DNA of 64,000 bases from assembly GCF_013868055.1 (NCBI RefSeq), contig NZ_JACEOL010000003.1, forward strand, positions 18,976-82,975, read 5' to 3'. The notes under the pieces were generated by a model, which saw only the letters and a program-made list of their open reading frames with translations, did not search any database and had not been told where the DNA came from. Position numbers and translations under genes: made by a program. The stretch comes from Thermoactinomyces mirandus. Its GTDB lineage: Bacteria > Bacillota > Bacilli > Thermoactinomycetales > Thermoactinomycetaceae. Below are positions 17,423 to 25,525 of this stretch, piece by piece (position 1 is the stretch's first letter; every line of letters starts with the position of its first letter).

Positions 17423-18085
17423 TTATGGTTTTCCCAGGCCAAGCGGAAGGATATACACCACCATCATGGCAAAGTGAAGAGCCGATCCGGCCATGATAAA
17501 CAAGTGAAAAATCTCGTGAAAACCAAATTTGCCCGGAAAAAAATTGAAGCATTTGGTCGCATAGATCACCGCACCAACGGTGTAAAAAACCCCTCCCAAA
17601 ACCATCAGGACAATCGAGCCAGCCGGAAGCGAATGAATCAATTGTACAAACGGAATGACAGCAATCCAGCCCAGTGTCAGATAAAACACAGTGGAAATAT
17701 AGCGTGGAATGTTGATAAAAAACAGTTTCAAAACAATCCCAATGATGGACAGGCTCCACACACATGCAAGCATGATCCATTTCCAGAGACCATCCAGCCC
17801 GTAAAAAAAGACGGGGGTATAGGACCCGGCAATCAACAAATAAATGGCACAATGATCTATTTTTCTGAGAAAAAGTTCTTTTTTGGGGGTCGTGGAAACC
17901 CAATGATACAATGAACTGGCCCCATATAACAAAATGACACTGACACCATAAATCGTCATTGTCACAAGCGTAGAAGGGTTGGAGCGGCTAAGCCCGATCA
18001 GGAAAACCAGCCCGACAATCGCCGCCAGAAAAGTGATAAAATGGGTCCAAGTATTGACAGGTTCTTTCATTTTTAAAATTTTCAT
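17423..18085 (-). CDS. Hemolysin III / PAQR-family membrane protein
   Basis: 220 aa with about seven membrane segments. The family motif residues are seen: ASSLYHWVS with a conserved Ser and His, DHCAIYLLIAGSYTP, and the late FGFHEIFHLFIMAGSALHF with HxxxH, together forming a likely metal site as in adiponectin-receptor relatives. GGAGGTTTTCTG precedes the ATG. Bacterial members are called hemolysin III or YqfA, but their physiological role is not settled; a lipid amidase-like hydrolase is one possibility from structural relatives. Confidence 0.88.
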   Translation of the reverse strand: MKILKMKEPVNTWTHFITFLAAIVGLVFLIGLSRSNPSTLVTMTIYGVSVILLYGASSLYHWVSTTPKKELFLRKIDHCAIYLLIAGSYTPVFFYGLDGLWKWIMLACVWSLSIIGIVLKLFFINIPRYISTVFYLTLGWIAVIPFVQLIHSLPAGSIVLMVLGGVFYTVGAVIYATKCFNFFPGKFGFHEIFHLFIMAGSALHFAMMVVYILPLGLGKP

Positions 18086-18406
18086 CAGAAAACCTCCGTT
18101 TGATTTGCGATGTTGCCAGCAACAGATCCTCTTTTTTTGATTCTAACACGTTTAATCATACGCTGTACAATGAAAGAAGGATTGCAGCACCCTGTTTTCC
18201 CTTTCACACCTTTCGTTCCGGAATCGCCGGTACAATGGGTAAACAATAAATATATTTACAGACTCCAGGCGATCATTTCTTGCAACAGCAAAAATACCCC
18301 TTTGGACCATCATCAAGGGGGTATTTGTCTCTCTTTAATATTTTTGAAGCATAAATCCTTCTGATATAAACAGTCCACCAGACAGAATTGACAAAATGGC
18401 AAATAT
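18086..18406. other. Gene-free stretch containing a terminator-like hairpin
   Basis: No convincing coding frame. AAATACCCC and GGGGGTATTT (about 18291-18325) form a stem followed on the plus strand by GTCTCTCTTT. The rest is featureless spacer between the hemolysin III promoter region and the lanthipeptide cluster. Confidence 0.45.
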
Positions 18407-19141
18407 TCACGAACCACTGTGTACATCCCTTTTTTCATATACCCAAATGCTGATTCCCAAAGAAACCGTCAAGATCAGCAATAATGAAACCACAGCCGGT
18501 ACAAGGTTCACCGATTCCAGCTGGTTCAGCAGTTTATAACTGATTAATGTCGCAGCTGACCAGGGATAATAGACTCCGGCAGGTGTGGCACCCATAATTC
18601 CGGTTGAAAAAGCGGCAATAATCCCCAGGGCGATTCCCGGAAGATAGCTTTTGGTCAGGATCACGATCAGGACGATAAAAGGAATCATGGCAAACTGGAT
18701 GCTGACAAGAGCAACATGCAAAACGGCAAAATTAAAAAACACAGCCACATTCAGACTTTCTTCCACGAAGAAACTTCCGATCAGCAAAGTGAAGAGAAAT
18801 GTGATCAAAGAAGCAATGATGATGATTCCAAAAATGACGGCCAGTTTTCCCAGCAGGATTTTTGTCCGCGATTGCGGATAGGTAAACAGTTGGTTAATCG
18901 TTTTCTGATGGTACTCCTGCGCAACGATATAACTGGCAACTACCGCAAACAAGGGGCCTGCGATCAAAAGCATCATGTTGTGAATGGAACTTTGGAACAA
19001 TTCATTCCATTTCAGGCTGTCGGACTGGACCATGTAACAGGAAAACAACGAATTGAAAAAGCCGCCTGCCATGACAAGCAACAAAATCATCGACCGTTTT
19101 AATTTGCTCATCTCCACACGAATAACTTCACCCATTTTCAT
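18407..19141 (-). CDS. ABC-2 type permease, LanG-like lantibiotic immunity transporter subunit
   Basis: 244 aa with six predicted membrane spans, beginning MKMGEVIRVEMSKLKRS. This layout (short cytosolic LKRS start, six spans, YHQKTINQLFTYPQSRTKI after span two) is that of LanE/LanG and BcrB-type permeases. It is visibly related to the second permease at 23680-24444, which shares LKRSP and SGTINQLLTYPATR. It would pair with that protein and the ATPase at 24453 to expel the lanthipeptide from the producer membrane. It sits downstream of the histidine kinase on the same strand. Confidence 0.82.
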   Translation of the reverse strand: MKMGEVIRVEMSKLKRSMILLLVMAGGFFNSLFSCYMVQSDSLKWNELFQSSIHNMMLLIAGPLFAVVASYIVAQEYHQKTINQLFTYPQSRTKILLGKLAVIFGIIIIASLITFLFTLLIGSFFVEESLNVAVFFNFAVLHVALVSIQFAMIPFIVLIVILTKSYLPGIALGIIAAFSTGIMGATPAGVYYPWSAATLISYKLLNQLESVNLVPAVVSLLLILTVSLGISIWVYEKRDVHSGS

Positions 19142-19204
19142 ACCACCTCTCAGACATATAGCTATATTTTAATCACAGGTTCTTAAATTATTTTAAATGA
19201 ATCC

Positions 19205-20161
19205 TTAATTATTTCTTACAAACTTTCTCAATACCACGCGAAAAGTTGTTTTTTCAAACGGAATGCTTGAAACTTCAATCGATCCTTGATTCAATTCAAC
19301 CAGTTTCCTGGTGATCGTAAGTCCCAGTCCGCTCCCTTTATGCATGGTATTTCTGGAGCGGTCCCCCGTGTAAAGTCTCCTGAATATATAAGGCATATCC
19401 TGTTTCCTGATTCCCTGTCCGCGATCCCAGACTTCCAGGGTAACCTCGTCACCGGACTCAGTCATAGTCAAACCGATTACCCCGCCATCTTTTCCATAAC
19501 GCAACGCGTTGGAAAAAAGATTGTACAAAATCCTTTCCAGGCTTTTCCGGTCGCCGAGTACAACTACCGGATCTCGGGGCAGATTGATTTCCACTTTCAA
19601 ATTCTCTCTGGTAAAATCATGGTAAAAAGAAAGAATACACTCTTCCGCCAGGGAAACCAGTTCCACTTCTTTCAATTCCACTTTGATGTCCTGCGCTTCA
19701 ATTTTGGAAAGTTCAAAAAAAGACTCCAGCAAGGAGTGCAAACGAATCGATTTTTGGTAAGTCACCTTGACATATTCCATTTTTTCCTTTTCCGATTTCA
19801 CCGAACCGGATAAAATCTCCTCCAGGTAACCCATCACGGAAGTAAGCGGTGTCCTCAAATCATGGGAGATATTGGAGATCATTTTTTTCCTTTCCTCTTC
19901 CAAAAATGCTCTTCGTTCATTCATTTCCTGCAGATAAACCATCAACTCGTTCAGCTTGCGGGAAGTACCAGCTATATGACGATTCATGGTTGGCAATAAA
20001 TGAAACCGGACATTAAAATTCCCCGATCGGACTTCATCCACCAATTTTCCGATCACTTTCAACTTGTTATTGATATGGTTGATCTGCATAAATAAAACAA
20101 TGATAATGATCGTGCAGAACATCGAATAAACCAGAAGAAAGTTCACTCTTCTCCACCCCAT
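19205..20161 (-). CDS. Sensor histidine kinase with minimal input domain
   Basis: 318 aa. One clear membrane helix (about residues 8-27) is followed by a HAMP-like stretch. The kinase core is intact: ISHDLRTPLTSVMGYLEE (phospho-His), NLFSNALRYG (N box), WDRGQGI and GSGLGL (G boxes). No extracellular sensor domain is visible, so it may sense within the membrane or through a partner. The ATG at 20161 overlaps the response-regulator stop by 19 nt. It probably controls immunity genes in this cluster. Confidence 0.88.
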   Translation of the reverse strand: MGWRRVNFLLVYSMFCTIIIIVLFMQINHINNKLKVIGKLVDEVRSGNFNVRFHLLPTMNRHIAGTSRKLNELMVYLQEMNERRAFLEEERKKMISNISHDLRTPLTSVMGYLEEILSGSVKSEKEKMEYVKVTYQKSIRLHSLLESFFELSKIEAQDIKVELKEVELVSLAEECILSFYHDFTRENLKVEINLPRDPVVVLGDRKSLERILYNLFSNALRYGKDGGVIGLTMTESGDEVTLEVWDRGQGIRKQDMPYIFRRLYTGDRSRNTMHKGSGLGLTITRKLVELNQGSIEVSSIPFEKTTFRVVLRKFVRNN

Positions 20162-20841
20162 TTATAGCCGATCCCCCACACCGTTTTAATATATCTGGGT
20201 TTGGAAGGATCATCTTCTATTTTCGTCCGCAATCTCCGGATATGAACCATCACTGTGTTTTCATCCGTTACAAAACTGTCCTCCCAGATTGCATCATAGA
20301 TTTGCGTTTTTGTAAAAACCCTGCGCGGATTTGTCATAAACAACTTTAACAGTTCAAATTCTATCCTGGTCAAATTTTGTTTTTGTTCTCCTTTCGAAAC
20401 GGTATATTCATGAAGATCCAATTCCAGATCCCCCAATTTGATTTTGCGCCCATTCGGTCGTTCTGAATGGTTCAGAATCATATACCTTCTTAAATGCGCC
20501 TTTACCCTGGCGACCAGTTCACTCACGGAAAACGGCTTGATCATATAATCGTCAGCTCCAAGCCCCAATCCGTACACTTTATCCATCTCTTCCGTTTTCG
20601 CAGACAAAATCATGATCGGCACATTGTCATCCATTCGGAACTGGCGCAACAAATCCAGACCGTCGATGCCTGGCAACATCAAATCAAGAATGACCAAATG
20701 GTAATCAAAGTTTTTGAAATTCTGGAAAGCCTGCAAACCGTCATAACAAGGATCTACCGTGTATCCTTCTTTTTTCAGGGCGTTACAGACCAGCTGGTTA
20801 ATTTTTTGATCATCTTCTACAAGCAGGATGCGAATTTGCAT
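20143..20841 (-). CDS. OmpR-family response regulator
   Basis: 232 aa: receiver domain (LLVEDDQKI acidic pocket, phospho-Asp in VILDLMLPG, LSAKT, YMIKPFS Lys) and winged-helix output (LTRIEFELLKLF, IWEDSF, VMVHIRRLRTKIE, GIGYKW). TGGAGG 8 nt before the ATG at 20841 (MQIRILLVED) is preferred over the longer frame. It forms an operon with the kinase and is read divergently from the exporter gene, with about 120 bp between them likely holding both promoters. Confidence 0.92.
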   Translation of the reverse strand: MQIRILLVEDDQKINQLVCNALKKEGYTVDPCYDGLQAFQNFKNFDYHLVILDLMLPGIDGLDLLRQFRMDDNVPIMILSAKTEEMDKVYGLGLGADDYMIKPFSVSELVARVKAHLRRYMILNHSERPNGRKIKLGDLELDLHEYTVSKGEQKQNLTRIEFELLKLFMTNPRRVFTKTQIYDAIWEDSFVTDENTVMVHIRRLRTKIEDDPSKPRYIKTVWGIGYKWGGEE

Positions 20842-20963
20842 ATTAAAAACCTCCATTAGAATTTAAGATCTTTGTAATAGTTATGTAATAATTATTTAAA
20901 CTATTAAAACTAGTATATAAATATCCACTGAATTTATCAATTTTAATAAAGGAGGGTCCATAT

Positions 20964-23138
20964 TTGAAAAAAGTTCCCTACATTGAACAAATGGAGGAAA
21001 ACGAATGTGGAATTGCCTGCCTTGGGATGATCCTGGGCTACTACGGTCATCATCGTTCTATTCCATGTATAAGGAATGAATTTCAACTATCAAGAAATGG
21101 ACTCTCTCTTAAAAATTTAAAATTTATTTCAGAAAAATACGGACTGGAAGCCAAAGCTTTTTTCATGTTCAGGGATCAATTAAGATCAATCCCTCATCCA
21201 TGTATCTTGCACTGGGAAAACAATCATTTTGTTGTTTTAGAAAAAATCAGGGGAAATACCGCCTATATCGCCGACCCAAATATCGGAAAATTCAAGCTTG
21301 GGTTAGATGAATTAAGCAAAAAACACACGGGATTTATCTTATGTCTGACACCTTCTTCCTCCTTTAAAAAAAGAAAAGAACAGTCAGATTGGTTTTTCAT
21401 CTGGGAACTGATCAAAAGCCATCCCAAATTTGTCGTGCTGATTTTTTTTTGTTCCCTGGTTTTACAATCATTCGGGCTTATTATTCCCCTGTCGATCAGC
21501 TGGATTACCGACCACATCATTATGCCGAAACAAGCCCATTTGCTGACTTTGATCGGATGGATCATTCTGGCCCTGTTTCTCAGTTATGAATTGATTGCGA
21601 TACTCCGAAGTTATTTCATCACCAAACTCCAAACGCATATGGACTATTCCCTGATGACAAAATTCATTCGACACCTGTTGCATCTGCCCTTCCGGTTTTT
21701 TGAAAACAGATCGGTTGGAGATCTGGTCTTTCGTTCCAACTCGCACGTGATCATAAGACAAATCCTGTCAAACCGCATGATTACCATGATGATTGACAGC
21801 GTGTTGCTGATTACATATGCGGTTATCATGTTTTTACAATCCTGGATGTTATCACTGGCTGTTATCGGGATCAGTATCCTTCTCTTTGCAATCGTGTTTT
21901 TTACAACCCCCGTGACCAAAAACCTGACGGCAAAAGATATCAGCACACAATCCCAAACGCAGAGTTTTTTGTCTGAAACCATCCTTGGCATTATTGACAT
22001 CAAAACGACGGGAACGGAACAAATCGCTTTCAACGGTTGGCTTGAACGGTTTCAACGTCAACTCCGGATCTCCGAAAAACGCAACCTTTGGACCTCAGTC
22101 ATTGGTTCCGTGACAATAGGCCTGCAAAGATTGACACCAATCGTGTTAATCTGGCTCGGTGCCTATTTTGTAATTGACAACAGGCTGACAATCGGTCAAC
22201 TGATCGGATTCAATTCCCTGGCCCTGGCTTTTATGACACCAATCGTTTCTATTGGACAAACCCACAATGAGTTGCTTATGGTCAGCTCCTACATTCAACG
22301 CATCCTGGATGTCATAAAGACGGAAACCGTGGAAGAGCAGCTTGACAAAAACCGCTTCAGTCTGCTGAAAATCACGCCCCGTTCCGTCATCGGCCAAATC
22401 GAAATCAAAAATGTAAGCTTTTGTTACGACTCTTTCAGTCAGCCCGCGTTAAAAAACATCAACATGGAAATATTGCCTGGAGAAAAAATCGGTATTGTCG
22501 GCCCTTCAGGATCCGGCAAAAGCACGCTGGCAAAATTGATCATGGGGCTGTACCGTCCAACATCCGGGCAAATTTTTATTGATGGAAAGGCCATCGAAAG
22601 GTATGACCTGAAAGCCCTGCGATCCCATATGGGAGTAATTCTGCAGGAATCCAGGCTGTTCCACAAATCCATCAAAGAAAATATCCGCATGCATAACAGC
22701 GAAATATCTGACGACCAGATCCGGTCAGCTGCTGCCACCGCATTCATTCACAATGAAATCATGCGGTTGCCCATGCAATATGACACACAACTGTCGGAGA
22801 GCGGATCGAATTTGTCAGGGGGACAAAGGCAAAGACTGTTAATCGCCAGAGCGTTGGCCCATTCTCCTTCCATTCTGATTCTGGATGAGGCAACAAGCTT
22901 TTTGGACTTCAATTCGGAAAGAAAGGTTGACAAAAATCTCTCTGACCTGCGGTGTACCCGCATCGTTATTGCCCACCGGCTCAATACGGTTATAAACGCT
23001 GACAGAATTTACGTCCTGGATCAGGGAGAAATTGCTGAAGTTGGAACGCATCAGGAACTCCTCCATCTGAAAGGCGTCTATTATCACCTGTATCGTTCCC
23101 AAAAGAAAAAAAATTCTAATCCGGAATTATTGGTTTAA
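20964..23138 (+). CDS. lanT: LanT: C39 peptidase domain / ABC exporter
   Basis: 724 aa starting at TTG behind AAAGGAGGG. An N-terminal bacteriocin-processing C39 peptidase has the catalytic Cys15 in ENECGIACLGMILGYYG and a His-containing HFVVLEKI stretch at about 94. Six membrane spans (about 150-430) follow, then the nucleotide-binding domain with GPSGSGKST (Walker A), LSGGQRQR (signature) and ILILDEAT (Walker B). It should cleave the lanthipeptide leader after the double Gly and export the mature peptide. It directly serves the VVGG-containing precursors at 28837-29305. Confidence 0.95.
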   Translation: MKKVPYIEQMEENECGIACLGMILGYYGHHRSIPCIRNEFQLSRNGLSLKNLKFISEKYGLEAKAFFMFRDQLRSIPHPCILHWENNHFVVLEKIRGNTAYIADPNIGKFKLGLDELSKKHTGFILCLTPSSSFKKRKEQSDWFFIWELIKSHPKFVVLIFFCSLVLQSFGLIIPLSISWITDHIIMPKQAHLLTLIGWIILALFLSYELIAILRSYFITKLQTHMDYSLMTKFIRHLLHLPFRFFENRSVGDLVFRSNSHVIIRQILSNRMITMMIDSVLLITYAVIMFLQSWMLSLAVIGISILLFAIVFFTTPVTKNLTAKDISTQSQTQSFLSETILGIIDIKTTGTEQIAFNGWLERFQRQLRISEKRNLWTSVIGSVTIGLQRLTPIVLIWLGAYFVIDNRLTIGQLIGFNSLALAFMTPIVSIGQTHNELLMVSSYIQRILDVIKTETVEEQLDKNRFSLLKITPRSVIGQIEIKNVSFCYDSFSQPALKNINMEILPGEKIGIVGPSGSGKSTLAKLIMGLYRPTSGQIFIDGKAIERYDLKALRSHMGVILQESRLFHKSIKENIRMHNSEISDDQIRSAAATAFIHNEIMRLPMQYDTQLSESGSNLSGGQRQRLLIARALAHSPSILILDEATSFLDFNSERKVDKNLSDLRCTRIVIAHRLNTVINADRIYVLDQGEIAEVGTHQELLHLKGVYYHLYRSQKKKNSNPELLV

Positions 23139-23173
23139 AGGATGATATTCATAAAAAAACAGGAGGCCAAAAA

Positions 23174-23617
23174 ATGAGTATCACCTTGATTACTGATGAT
23201 TATCATACCGCGAAATATATCCAAAACATCCTGAAAAAGCATCAATTACACTGCGTTTTTACAGGTCCAAAAGGCAATACACTGATTATCGAGTCTTCCG
23301 CAATCAATGATACCCGTGTGCAATTGGGCAAAAACATTCTTTTTAACAGAGAAGAAAAGTGCATCTACAAAAACGGCGCCAAAATCCCCTTGTCCCAGCT
23401 GGAATTCAAATTACTCAATTATTTGTCGTACCGGTTAAACACCATTGTCAGCAGCGAAGAACTGATTAACGAAGTATGGGGACTGGATGCTCCGATTGGA
23501 ACGGATACACTGTATGTATACATCAACCGATTGCGAAAAAAAATTGAACCCCGCGCCTGTAATCCTGAAATTCTGCTCACCCACCGGAAAATCGGGTATG
23601 AGTTGAGAACGATATAA
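23174..23617 (+). CDS. Orphan winged-helix (OmpR C-terminal type) regulator
   Basis: 147 aa. The C-terminal half is a Trans_reg_C winged helix: LSQLEFKLLNYLSYR, SSEELINEVWGLD, DTLYVYINRLRKKIE, HRKIGYELRTI. The N-terminal 55 residues (MSITLITDDYHTAKYIQNIL) look like a shrunken receiver without an intact phosphorylation pocket. AGGAGG precedes the ATG. It lies 35 nt after lanT, so it may be a phosphorylation-independent LanR-type regulator of the biosynthetic genes. Confidence 0.8.
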   Translation: MSITLITDDYHTAKYIQNILKKHQLHCVFTGPKGNTLIIESSAINDTRVQLGKNILFNREEKCIYKNGAKIPLSQLEFKLLNYLSYRLNTIVSSEELINEVWGLDAPIGTDTLYVYINRLRKKIEPRACNPEILLTHRKIGYELRTI

Positions 23618-23625
23618 AAGATTTG

Positions 23626-23665
23626 AAGAGGGAAGCATGATCGGCTGTGGTGTTTCCCTCTTTCC
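23626..23665. terminator. Terminator between convergent winged-helix regulator and LanE-like gene
   Basis: AAGAGGGAA and TTCCCTCTT form a 9-bp stem around a 19-nt loop in the gap between two converging genes. Confidence 0.6.
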
Positions 23666-23679
23666 GGTTTTCCCGCTTC

Positions 23680-24444
23680 TTAATGGCTCCCATGTACATC
23701 CATTTTATTGAAATAGTAGACACAATAAACCAAAGGAATATAAAAGATCAAAACCAGGATGGCAATGGGGATGAGATAGTTTATTTGGGCGTATCCCCCG
23801 TAATTGGTCAAGTCAAACAGGATCCGTGTGGGGATTGACCAGGGGAAGAAGATCGCCAGCTGTTTGGACAGGATCAGGGCAGCGAAAATTACGGCCGCAA
23901 TGGAGAAACCTGTCGGAACAACAATGTTTTTGCTTCTGATGCTGATCGCGATGATCACCGGAATTAACGCAAACTGCATCAGGCAGGTAACCAGGCAAAT
24001 CTCAAAGAAAAAAACCAGATCTGAAAATATGATGGATTCCTGAAACGTCAACAGACCCAGAACAATAGCAATCGCAAAAGACAAAAATACCGTAATCAGA
24101 ATGTTAATAAATATGACCATTATTTTTGCCAGTATGATGTTTACTCTTGTTGCCGGATAGGTTAACAACTGATTGATGGTGCCACTTTGATATTCCATCA
24201 CAATGGAATAGGTGGAGATCAGGGAAAAAAGAGGCACACCAATAATCAGGTTCAGGAATGAGACCGATCCCTGAAACAGGAGAAACCCTTCATTTCCGCT
24301 GACATTTTCGTACAGGGCACTTAGCATCAGCGGAAAAAAACTGAGCAGTACCGGAGTGACTGCTCCAAACAGGATTATCCAGACGACCGGCGATCTCTTC
24401 AGTTTAGCCAACTCAGCGTATAAAATATTGACAAACTCCAACAT
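23680..24444 (-). CDS. ABC-2 type permease, LanE-like immunity subunit
   Basis: 254 aa with about six membrane spans, starting MLEFVNILYAELAKLKRSP behind GGAGGAATC. It is homologous to the permease at 18407-19141. The start is 8 nt after the ATPase stop, so both form one unit. With the ATPase and the other permease it would make a LanFEG-type immunity transporter that keeps the mature peptide off the membrane. Confidence 0.85.
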   Translation of the reverse strand: MLEFVNILYAELAKLKRSPVVWIILFGAVTPVLLSFFPLMLSALYENVSGNEGFLLFQGSVSFLNLIIGVPLFSLISTYSIVMEYQSGTINQLLTYPATRVNIILAKIMVIFINILITVFLSFAIAIVLGLLTFQESIIFSDLVFFFEICLVTCLMQFALIPVIIAISIRSKNIVVPTGFSIAAVIFAALILSKQLAIFFPWSIPTRILFDLTNYGGYAQINYLIPIAILVLIFYIPLVYCVYYFNKMDVHGSH

Positions 24445-24452
24445 GATTCCTC

Positions 24453-25361
24453 CTAACCGGTTAACTTTACAAAGAAATCTTCCAGTGTGTCTTTGGAAAC
24501 ATTCATTTCATAAATATCAACATTTTGCTCAATGAACAGGCGGGAAATCATTGTCGCATCCTCTATCTCCCCGTAAATTCTGATTACCCCAGGTTCTACC
24601 ACCTGGAAATCGGGAATGTTCAGCTTTTTCTCCAGCAGAACCGCTGCCTTGTTTTCATTGTTGACTCGAATTTCCAGATAACGCCGATTCATCTTCCTGA
24701 TCGTTTCGGAATCCAGTTCTTTCAGAAGTTTTCCCTGGTGAATGATGCCGATTTTATCGGCCAGCTGCTCCACTTCACTCAGGATATGACTGGAAATGAG
24801 CACGGTGATGTTCTTGAAATGAGCCAGCTCAAGGATTTTTTTCCTGACCTCCTTGATGCCGATGGGATCCAGTCCATTTGTCGGTTCATCCAGCAACAAC
24901 AGTTCCGGTTCATGCAAAATGGCCCTGGCAATCCCCAACCGCTGTTTCATACCCAGAGAATAAGCTTTTACTTTCTTGTTTCTGGCCCGGGACAGCCCCA
25001 CTTCTTCCAAAGCCCTGTAGATTGCCTTTTTATCTGGCACTCCCATCATTCGGCGATGTATTTCCAGGTTTTCTTCCCCCGTCAGATTTGGATAAAAGCC
25101 TGGAGTCTCAATAATCGAACCAATTCGTTTGAAAGGGCGCTGATAACTGGTTGTTTTTACTTTTTCCCCAAACATTTCGATTTCCCCTGAGCTGGGTTTA
25201 ATCAAACCAAGCAACATTCTCATCGTTGTTGTTTTACCCGCGCCATTCTGCCCGAGGAACCCGTAAATTTCCCCTTTTCTTATATTCATGTTGACCATGT
25301 TTACGACTTTTGTATCCCCATAGCTCTTTGTAAGATTATAGGTTCGTAACAGATAACTCAT
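24453..25361 (-). CDS. ABC transporter ATPase, LanF/BcrA-like
   Basis: 302 aa. Walker A GQNGAGKTTT, Q-loop region, signature YSLGMKQRLGIARA, Walker B LLLLDEPTNGLDP, and the BcrA-type C-terminal extension typical of immunity ATPases. AAAGGAG precedes the ATG. First gene of the short ATPase-permease unit, following the lanM terminator and so probably driven by its own promoter in 25362-25476. Confidence 0.9.
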   Translation of the reverse strand: MSYLLRTYNLTKSYGDTKVVNMVNMNIRKGEIYGFLGQNGAGKTTTMRMLLGLIKPSSGEIEMFGEKVKTTSYQRPFKRIGSIIETPGFYPNLTGEENLEIHRRMMGVPDKKAIYRALEEVGLSRARNKKVKAYSLGMKQRLGIARAILHEPELLLLDEPTNGLDPIGIKEVRKKILELAHFKNITVLISSHILSEVEQLADKIGIIHQGKLLKELDSETIRKMNRRYLEIRVNNENKAAVLLEKKLNIPDFQVVEPGVIRIYGEIEDATMISRLFIEQNVDIYEMNVSKDTLEDFFVKLTG

Positions 25362-25476
25362 CGGGATTCTCCTTTAGCTTTTTATTATGGAATTAATATA
25401 AATAAAAGTTCTTACATGCTTTTTAATCTGTTCTTAAAAATTTCTTACGATTTTTTTAAAATCAATTTTTCCCCTT

Positions 25477-25513
25477 AAAAAAGGAGACTCACTCTGAATG
25501 CGAGATCGTCTCC
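25477..25513 (-). terminator. Terminator after lanM
   Basis: On the minus strand GGAGAC and GTCTCC enclose a 19-nt loop and are followed by TTTTTT. It closes the lanA-lanM transcript. Confidence 0.75.
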
Positions 25514-25525
25514 CGGCTTCCCTTG

